From: an uncultured Eubacteriales bacterium
Lineage (GTDB): Bacteria; Bacillota; Clostridia; Oscillospirales; Acutalibacteraceae
DNA length: 26,190 bases
Reading direction: 5' to 3'
Assembly: GCA_934615635.1 (NCBI GenBank)
Contig: CAKTTT010000007.1
Coordinates: forward strand, 1-26,190
Shown here: piece after piece, positions 21,472-26,190 of the stretch
Layout: every line of letters starts with the position of its first letter
How positions within the stretch are numbered: the stretch's first letter is position 1
Made by a program: the position numbers and the translations under genes
The notes under the pieces: model-generated
Seen by the model: only the letters and a program-made list of their open reading frames with translations
Databases searched by the model: none
What the model was told of the DNA's origin: nothing

Positions 21472-21786
21472 GTGGGCCGACAAACAGATAAAAGAGGGAA
21501 AATGGCTCACGCCGCATATACGTCCGGCTGCCGAGCGGATGATGGCGTGGAGCGGGTGCTGTTTGCGAGAGGGGCCGGGGGCCTTCTCAACCCGATGGAG
21601 GAGGGGATTTCAGCGGCCATGGAAAGCGGTCGCGCCGCGGCCTACGCCATAGCGGAACACCTGGAGAAACTGGAAGGTCTTTATACGGCATACCACAGCG
21701 GGACAGGAGGGCTGCCAAGCTATGGGAAGCGCCAATGGGACTTTGTCGCCGGAAGGGCGGCGACCTTCCGGGCGATGCGGCGGTAA
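21472..21786 (+). pseudogene. Remnant of an FAD-dependent oxidoreductase gene (C-terminal part only)
   Basis: The frame reads about 104 residues. From about residue 27 it matches the last part of geranylgeranyl-reductase/FixC-like flavoproteins: VLFARGAGGLLNPMEEGISAA, then MESGRAAAYAIAEHL (FAD-contacting segment), and RQWDFVAGRAATFRAMRR near the natural C-terminus. Such enzymes need about 300 more residues at the N-terminus with a GxGxxG dinucleotide fold; none is found upstream in any frame. The first 25 residues look non-coding. It is therefore best read as a 5'-truncated relic. AGAGGG close to an inner ATG (21502) does not change this. Alternatively it could be a small surviving protein, but it would lack the cofactor fold. 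Confidence 0.6.
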
Positions 21787-21855
21787 AGGGGGATGAAATC
21801 CATGACGGCGGCGGTCATGAGGGGCCCGGGGCAGTTTTTGGCCGGATAGAGCCGG

Positions 21856-21951
21856 TGGGACTCCAAGGGCTATCGAGCATTCGGGGAGCTTTTTGGTTAT
21901 TCCGACGAATATGCCCGCGGATGTGTTCCTCCAAAGCCGGGCGGCGCATAA
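21856..21951 (+). pseudogene. Unidentified short coding-like fragment
   Basis: In the same frame as the flavoprotein relic, after two stop codons (21784 and 21846), 31 residues read WDSKGYRAFGELFGYSDEYA and RGCVPPKPGGA. The composition is protein-like, but there is no start codon or binding site, and I do not recognise the family. It is probably a gene fragment; the intervening 21787-21855 looks degenerate. Confidence 0.3.
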
Positions 21952-21979
21952 ATCGGGGGTGGAGACGGGGTTTCGCCCC

Positions 21980-22008
21980 TTGACCCCATACGGGAATAAT
22001 GGTAAAAT
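21980..22008 (+). promoter_or_regulatory. Promoter of the hisH-hisF-pyrG cluster
   Basis: TTGACC (21980-21985) and TAAAAT (22003-22008) are 17 bases apart, placing the start about 40 bases before the hisH ATG. A small hairpin GGGG-TTTCG-CCCC (21967-21979) abuts the -35 element. Confidence 0.75.
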
Positions 22009-22054
22009 AACAAAATGGATTTTCTTTTGAAGGAAGGGCGGTGAGGAGAGCGGC

Positions 22055-22684
22055 ATGATCGCGATAATCGACTACGGCGCGGGAAACCTGCGCAGTGTGC
22101 TGTCGGCCTTCCGCCGGCTGAACGAGCCCGCCCGGATCACGGGGGAGGCCGCGGAGATCGCCGCCGCGGACGGCGTGATTCTGCCGGGCGTGGGCGCCTT
22201 CGCGGATGCGATGGAGGCGCTGGGGAAAAGCGGGCTGATCCCCGTCATACGGGAAACGGCCGCTTCCGGCGTGCCCTTTTTAGGAATCTGCCTGGGGATG
22301 CAGGCGTTGTTCGACGGCAGCGAGGAGGGTGCGGGCGTGGCCGGACTGGGGCTGATTCCCGGCATGGTGCGGCGTCTGCCCGATTGCGGACTGAAAATCC
22401 CCCACATGGGGTGGAACAGCCTGCGGCCGCAAAAGCCCAGCCCGCTGCTGGACGGGCTGCCGGAGGAGCCTTATGTATATTTTGTTCATTCCTATGCCTG
22501 CGAAGCCCAGCGGCCGGAGGATGTGCTGACGACCACCGAGTACGGCCGTCCCTTCCACAGCGCGGTGCAGCGCGGCAATGTGATGGGTATGCAGTTCCAC
22601 CCGGAAAAATCGGGACTGACCGGCCAGCGACTGCTGCGCAATTTCGTGGAGATGACGCGGGCCGCGTCCGGAAAGGAGGGGTGA
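22055..22684 (+). CDS. hisH: Imidazole glycerol phosphate synthase, glutaminase subunit HisH
   Basis: The 209-residue class I glutamine amidotransferase releases ammonia for HisF. It starts MIAIIDYGAGNLRSV, has the oxyanion segment VILPGVGAF (41-49), the nucleophile Cys79 in GICLGMQ, and the catalytic His182 and Glu184 in MQFHPEKSG. All triad residues are present and length is normal. GAGGAG six bases before the ATG sets the start. It is followed directly by hisF, with which it forms the enzyme of the fifth step of histidine synthesis. No other his genes lie in the window. Confidence 0.97.
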   Translation: MIAIIDYGAGNLRSVLSAFRRLNEPARITGEAAEIAAADGVILPGVGAFADAMEALGKSGLIPVIRETAASGVPFLGICLGMQALFDGSEEGAGVAGLGLIPGMVRRLPDCGLKIPHMGWNSLRPQKPSPLLDGLPEEPYVYFVHSYACEAQRPEDVLTTTEYGRPFHSAVQRGNVMGMQFHPEKSGLTGQRLLRNFVEMTRAASGKEG

Positions 22685-22689
22685 GGCCG

Positions 22690-23460
22690 GTGTATGCGAA
22701 ACGGATCATCCCCTGTCTGGATATTAAGGACGGCCGGGTGGTGAAGGGCACCAATTTTCTCAACCTCCGGGATGCCGGGGATCCGGTAGAGGTGGCGGCC
22801 GCCTATTCGGATGCGGGCGCGGACGAGGTGGTGTTCCTGGACATCACCGCCTCCCATGAGGGGCGGGCCACGGTGGCCGAGCTGGCCGCCCGGGTGGCGG
22901 ATCAGCTCTCCATCCCCTTCACGGTGGGAGGGGGCATCCGCACGGCGGAGGATTTCCGCGCCATTTTGCTTCAGGGGGCGGATAAAATTTCTATCAACTC
23001 CGCAGCCATCGACCGGCCGGCCCTGATATCGGAGGCGGCCGCCCGCTTTGGTAGCCAGTGCGTGGTGGTGGCCATCGACGCCCGGCGGCGGGAGGACGGC
23101 AGCGGCTGGGACGTATATAAAAACGGCGGACGGCTGCGCACCGGTCTGGATGCGTTGGAATGGGCCGCCGAGGCGGAGCGGCTGGGCGCGGGGGAGATTC
23201 TGCTCACCTCCATGGACGCCGACGGCACCAAGAGCGGGTACGATCTGGAGCTGACCGCCGCGGTTTCCTCCCGGGCGGGGATTCCGGTGATCGCCTCCGG
23301 CGGCGCGGGAACCATGGAGCATTTTGCTCAGGCGTTCATACAGGGCAAGGCCGACGCGGTGCTGGCGGCCTCCCTGTTCCATTATCATGAGATCGCGATT
23401 CCGGATTTAAAGGCTTATTTGGCCGCCCGGGGGATACCTGTGCGGCCTGTGGAAGGTTAA
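22690..23460 (+). CDS. hisF: Imidazole glycerol phosphate synthase, cyclase subunit HisF
   Basis: The 256-residue (beta/alpha)8 barrel makes imidazole glycerol phosphate and AICAR from PRFAR and ammonia supplied by HisH. It shows the catalytic Asp11 (IPCLDIKDG) and Asp130 (VAIDARR) and the phosphate-binding VGGGIR (79-84) and IASGGAG segments. I chose the GTG at 22690 because the product then starts MYAKRIIPCLD like the family and AAAGGAGG lies ten bases upstream; another in-frame GTG at 22681 overlaps the hisH stop but is too close to the binding site. The frame is open far upstream over hisH, which is only a GC-bias effect. Confidence 0.96.
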   Translation: MYAKRIIPCLDIKDGRVVKGTNFLNLRDAGDPVEVAAAYSDAGADEVVFLDITASHEGRATVAELAARVADQLSIPFTVGGGIRTAEDFRAILLQGADKISINSAAIDRPALISEAAARFGSQCVVVAIDARRREDGSGWDVYKNGGRLRTGLDALEWAAEAERLGAGEILLTSMDADGTKSGYDLELTAAVSSRAGIPVIASGGAGTMEHFAQAFIQGKADAVLAASLFHYHEIAIPDLKAYLAARGIPVRPVEG

Positions 23461-23490
23461 GGGGCAGTGAAAATATTGGGAGGTTGCAAC

Positions 23491-25095
23491 ATGGCAGCGA
23501 AGTATGTATTTGTAACGGGCGGCGTGGTATCGGGATTGGGCAAGGGCATTACGGCGGCCTCGCTGGGGCGGCTGCTGAAAAGCCGGGGACTGACGGTGTC
23601 CGTCAAGAAGCTGGATCCCTATCTGAACATCGATCCGGGGACGATGAACCCCATCCAGCATGGAGAGGTGTTCGTCACCGATGACGGCGCCGAAACCGAC
23701 CTGGATCTGGGGCATTACGAGCGGTTTATCGACGTCAGCCTGTCCCAGAACAGCTCCGTGACGTCCGGCAAGGTGTACTGGAACGTGCTGCAGAAGGAGC
23801 GACAGGGCGACTATGACGGCGGCACCGTTCAGGTGATTCCCCACATCACCGACGAGATCAAGCGCCGCATCGCCCTGGACAGCGACAAGTACGACGTCCA
23901 TATCGTGGAAATCGGCGGCACGGTGGGGGATATCGAGGGTCTGCCCTTCCTGGAGGCTATCCGCCAGTTCGCCGTGCAGCACGGCCGCCGCAACTGCATC
24001 TTCCTTCATGTGACGCTGGTTCCCTACATCGCCGCCTCCCAGGAAATGAAGACCAAACCCACCCAGCATTCGGTCAAAGAGCTGCTGTCCCTGGGCATCC
24101 AGCCGGACATCATCGTCTGCCGTTCCGATCGCCACCTGTCTCCCGACCTCAAGGATAAAATCGCCTTGTTCTGCAACGTAAAAAGGGATTGCGTGATTGA
24201 AAACTGTGATGTTCCCCTGCTGTACGAGGCGCCGCTGGTGCTGGAGGAGGAGGGGCTGGCCTCTATCGTCTGCCGGGAGTTCGGGCTGGAGGATCTGACC
24301 CCCGACCTGACCGAATGGACCGGGATGGTGGAGGATCTCCGCCATCCCCAGCGGACGGTGACCATCGCCCTGGTGGGCAAATATGTGGAGCTGCACGACG
24401 CGTATCTCAGCGTGGCGGAAGCCCTCAAGCACGGGGGTATTCCCACCCGTACGGCCGTGGATATCCGGTGGATCGATGCGGAGGTCCTTGCCGACGACAA
24501 TGTCGGAGAGATGCTGGCGGATGTGGATGGGGTGCTGGTGCCCGGCGGCTTCGGCACCCGGGGCATCGACGGCAAAATCGCCGCGGCCCGGTTCGCCCGG
24601 GAGAGAGGAATCCCCTTCCTGGGCATCTGCTTGGGGATGCAGATCGCGGTGGTGGAGTTCGCCCGGCATGTGCTGGGCTATGAGGACGCCCATTCCACGG
24701 AGATCGATCCCACCACCACCCACGGGGTCATCGATCTTATGCCCGACCAGCGGGACGTCAATCAGCGGGGCGGCACCATGCGCCTGGGCCAGTATCCCTG
24801 CGTGCTGGATATCCGTTCCAAGGCCTATGCGGCCTACGGCGAGGAGCTGATCTACGAACGCCATCGCCATCGCTATGAGTTCAACAACGATTTCCGGCAG
24901 GTTATGGAGGAAAACGGCATGCTGCTGGCGGGGATTTCCCCGGACAAGCATATCGTGGAGATGGTGGAGCTGCCCGATCACCCGTGGTTTGTGGCTTGCC
25001 AGTTCCATCCGGAGTTCAAGTCCCGGCCCAACCGGCCGCATCCCCTGTTCAAGGGCCTGGTGGAGGCCGCGGCGGAGCGGAAAAAAATAGGATAA
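23491..25095 (+). CDS. pyrG: CTP synthase
   Basis: The 534-residue enzyme makes CTP from UTP, ATP and glutamine. Its N-terminal synthetase domain starts MAAKYVFVTGGVVSGLGKG (P-loop at 10-19) and continues with KLDPYLNIDPGTM, DDGAETDLDLGHYERF, and DGGTVQVIPH. The C-terminal glutaminase domain has the nucleophile Cys380 (GICLGMQ) and the His506/Glu508 pair in FHPEFKSRPNRPHPLF. Length is typical. The ATG at 23491 is chosen for GGGAGG seven bases upstream; an in-frame ATG at 23467 adds eight residues not seen in the family. It lies 30 bases after hisF, so the three genes probably share a transcript that ends at the terminator just downstream. Confidence 0.98.
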   Translation: MAAKYVFVTGGVVSGLGKGITAASLGRLLKSRGLTVSVKKLDPYLNIDPGTMNPIQHGEVFVTDDGAETDLDLGHYERFIDVSLSQNSSVTSGKVYWNVLQKERQGDYDGGTVQVIPHITDEIKRRIALDSDKYDVHIVEIGGTVGDIEGLPFLEAIRQFAVQHGRRNCIFLHVTLVPYIAASQEMKTKPTQHSVKELLSLGIQPDIIVCRSDRHLSPDLKDKIALFCNVKRDCVIENCDVPLLYEAPLVLEEEGLASIVCREFGLEDLTPDLTEWTGMVEDLRHPQRTVTIALVGKYVELHDAYLSVAEALKHGGIPTRTAVDIRWIDAEVLADDNVGEMLADVDGVLVPGGFGTRGIDGKIAAARFARERGIPFLGICLGMQIAVVEFARHVLGYEDAHSTEIDPTTTHGVIDLMPDQRDVNQRGGTMRLGQYPCVLDIRSKAYAAYGEELIYERHRHRYEFNNDFRQVMEENGMLLAGISPDKHIVEMVELPDHPWFVACQFHPEFKSRPNRPHPLFKGLVEAAAERKKIG

Positions 25096-25098
25096 CCG

Positions 25099-25135
25099 AC
25101 AGCGCCGGGGTCTATTGCCTTCGGCGCTGTTTTTC
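25099..25135 (+). terminator. Intrinsic terminator after pyrG
   Basis: ACAGCGCCG (25099-25107) pairs perfectly with CGGCGCTGT (25122-25130), followed by TTTTTC. It starts three bases past the pyrG stop codon. folB has no evident promoter after it, so some read-through is likely. Confidence 0.9.
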
Positions 25136-25169
25136 GACGGAACGGAAAACAGAGAGGAGAGGAAGAAAA

Positions 25170-25532
25170 ATGGATAAAATATTAATCCGGGGACTGCGGG
25201 TGTATGCCTACCACGGGGTAAAGGCGGAGGAAAAGGAAAAGGGACAGCCCTTCCTGCTGGATATCGACATGGCGGCGGATACCCGCGCGGCGGGTCTGTC
25301 CGACGATCTGGCCGACACCGTCAACTATTCCAAGGTGTCCAAACGGGTGGTGGCGGTGATGCTCGCGGAAAAGAACGACCTGATCGAACGGGCGGCGGAG
25401 CGGGTGGCTCAGATGATTCTGGAGGAGTTTCCGGTGGAGGAAGTCACCGTCCGACTGAAAAAACCCCGGGCGCCGGTGGCGGCAGATTTCGAATATGTGG
25501 CGGTGGAGATCACCCGCCGGAGGGGGGAGTGA
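25170..25532 (+). CDS. folB: Dihydroneopterin aldolase
   Basis: The 120-residue product starts MDKILIRGLRVYAYHGVKAEEKEKGQPFLLDID, the family N-terminus with the active-site Tyr/Glu region (AYHGV, then EEKEKGQ). It ends with the catalytic lysine strand VTVRLKKPRAPV. It converts dihydroneopterin to hydroxymethyl-dihydropterin and glycolaldehyde in folate synthesis, as a cytoplasmic octamer. Length is normal. GAGGAGAGG upstream of the ATG at 25170 sets the start. The stop codon lies three bases before the folK start, so the two genes are translationally coupled. Confidence 0.95.
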   Translation: MDKILIRGLRVYAYHGVKAEEKEKGQPFLLDIDMAADTRAAGLSDDLADTVNYSKVSKRVVAVMLAEKNDLIERAAERVAQMILEEFPVEEVTVRLKKPRAPVAADFEYVAVEITRRRGE

Positions 25533-25534
25533 GG

Positions 25535-26020
25535 ATGGAGGAGAAGAGACGCAAAGCGGTCATCGGCCTGGGCGCCAACCTGGGGGAGCGGGAGGAAACC
25601 ATCCGCCGCGCCCTGGAGGCGGTGAACGCGCTGCCCGGCACCAAGGTGCTCCGCCAAGCGCCGCTGTATGAGACGGCCCCGGTGGGGTATCTAGACCAGC
25701 CGGATTTCCTTAATACAGCGGCGGAGGTGGAAACCGCCCTTTCTCCGCGGGCGTTTCTGGGCGCCTGCCTGGGAATCGAGGCGGCGCTGGGCAGGGTGCG
25801 TACCTTCCCCAACGCGCCGCGGGTGGTGGATGTTGATCTTCTGCTCATGGAGGGCGTCTCGATGGAGGAGGCGGAGCTGTGTCTCCCCCATCCCCGCATG
25901 AGGGAGCGGGGGTTTGTGCTGCTGCCGCTAGAGGCGCTTTATCCGGAAGGACGGGCTTTGGGGTTCGATTTTTCCGCCGACATACTGCGGGTGGACCGCA
26001 GCGGCGTACGTCGTTTATAA
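25535..26020 (+). CDS. folK: HPPK, 2-amino-4-hydroxy-6-hydroxymethyldihydropteridine diphosphokinase
   Basis: The 161-residue product transfers pyrophosphate from ATP to hydroxymethyl-dihydropterin, the step after FolB. It shows the family start AVIGLGANLG (about residues 8-17), LYETAPVGYLDQPDFLN, the magnesium and ATP site RVRTFPNAPRVVDVDLLL with the paired aspartates, and LPHPRMRERGFVLLPL. Length is normal. The ATG at 25535 is used, with GGAGGGG about ten bases upstream; a GTG at 25529 overlaps the folB stop. folP and folE are not next to it. No clear terminator follows in the next 90 bases. Confidence 0.96.
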   Translation: MEEKRRKAVIGLGANLGEREETIRRALEAVNALPGTKVLRQAPLYETAPVGYLDQPDFLNTAAEVETALSPRAFLGACLGIEAALGRVRTFPNAPRVVDVDLLLMEGVSMEEAELCLPHPRMRERGFVLLPLEALYPEGRALGFDFSADILRVDRSGVRRL

Positions 26021-26113
26021 TACCTATACAGTAAAAAGCGACTGAGGAAAAAACGTCCGGCCGGGGGAGAAGACCCGAAATCAAAAAATCATAAAATATT
26101 TTTCGAAAATGGC

Positions 26114-26142
26114 TTGACAATGAAGAATGAGTTTGGTATGAT
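26114..26142 (+). promoter_or_regulatory. Strong sigma-A promoter pointing out of the window
   Basis: A perfect TTGACA (26114-26119) and TATGAT (26137-26142) are 17 bases apart, behind an AT-rich tract with the palindrome TTTTCGAAAA (26100-26109) that could act as an UP element. The gene it drives starts beyond 26190; the last 48 bases show no start codon with a binding site. Confidence 0.8.
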
Positions 26143-26190
26143 AGCAAAGCGCCTTGAGGGGGGCCCCGGAAGGGAGCGGCCAAGAGGGCG

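Noticed and set aside
22384..22689. Upstream extension of the hisF frame over hisH
   Set aside because: The extension lies inside hisH in another frame; the family N-terminus and binding site place the start at 22690.
1..26190. CRISPR arrays, insertion sequences, att sites, defence or phage genes
   Set aside because: No regularly spaced direct repeats, transposase, integrase or known defence domains were seen on either strand.

Overview
The window looks like core chromosome from a GC-rich anaerobic Firmicute, most likely class Clostridia and family Oscillospiraceae or a close relative. The evidence is a single-chain pyruvate:ferredoxin oxidoreductase, the Firmicutes gene order SRP RNA - dnaX - ybaB - recR with serS next, a YbaB N-terminus of the type common in Clostridia, AGGAGG-type ribosome binding sites, and strong sigma-A promoters (TTGACA-16/17-TATAAT type). 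No rRNA, tRNA, CRISPR array, phage gene or transposase was recognised.

Layout. Positions 136-6738 (minus strand) hold an HD-domain protein, the repair nuclease subunit SbcC without a neighbouring sbcD, a GT2-GtrA membrane glycosyltransferase, and a CNNM/CBS/CorC protein of the HlyC/CorC family. Positions 7161-10736 (plus) hold nifJ, ending in an 18-bp terminator hairpin. Positions 11210-12061 (minus) hold a cold-shock gene whose leader contains a complete intrinsic terminator, and a very small two-helix membrane protein behind a strong promoter and a long leader. Positions 12096-16600 (plus) carry the SRP RNA, dnaX, ybaB, recR and serS. Positions 17132-21283 (minus) are accessory: a small lipoprotein with a structured leader, a MerR-family regulator with a palindrome inside its own promoter, a putative intracellular glycoside hydrolase, and an AraC-family regulator. 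Positions 21472-21951 contain remnants of a flavoprotein gene and one unidentified fragment. Positions 22055-26020 (plus) carry hisH, hisF, pyrG, folB and folK. A strong promoter at 26114-26142 points out of the window.

How the genes work together. nifJ supplies acetyl-CoA and reduced ferredoxin. The dnaX-ybaB-recR-serS block joins replication, recombination repair and tRNA charging, with the SRP RNA just upstream. The hisH/hisF/pyrG/folB/folK block makes histidine, CTP and folate intermediates; HisH and PyrG are both class I glutamine amidotransferases. The AraC regulator and the hydrolase look like a small sugar-responsive pair without its own transporter.

I found no large undescribed multi-gene system. 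The most interesting material is regulatory: the cold-shock leader terminator with a nine-codon reading frame entering it, the roughly 230-nt leader before a tiny membrane protein, the lipoprotein leader that can pair over its ribosome binding site, and the MerR operator. The putative glycoside hydrolase is the most interesting protein.
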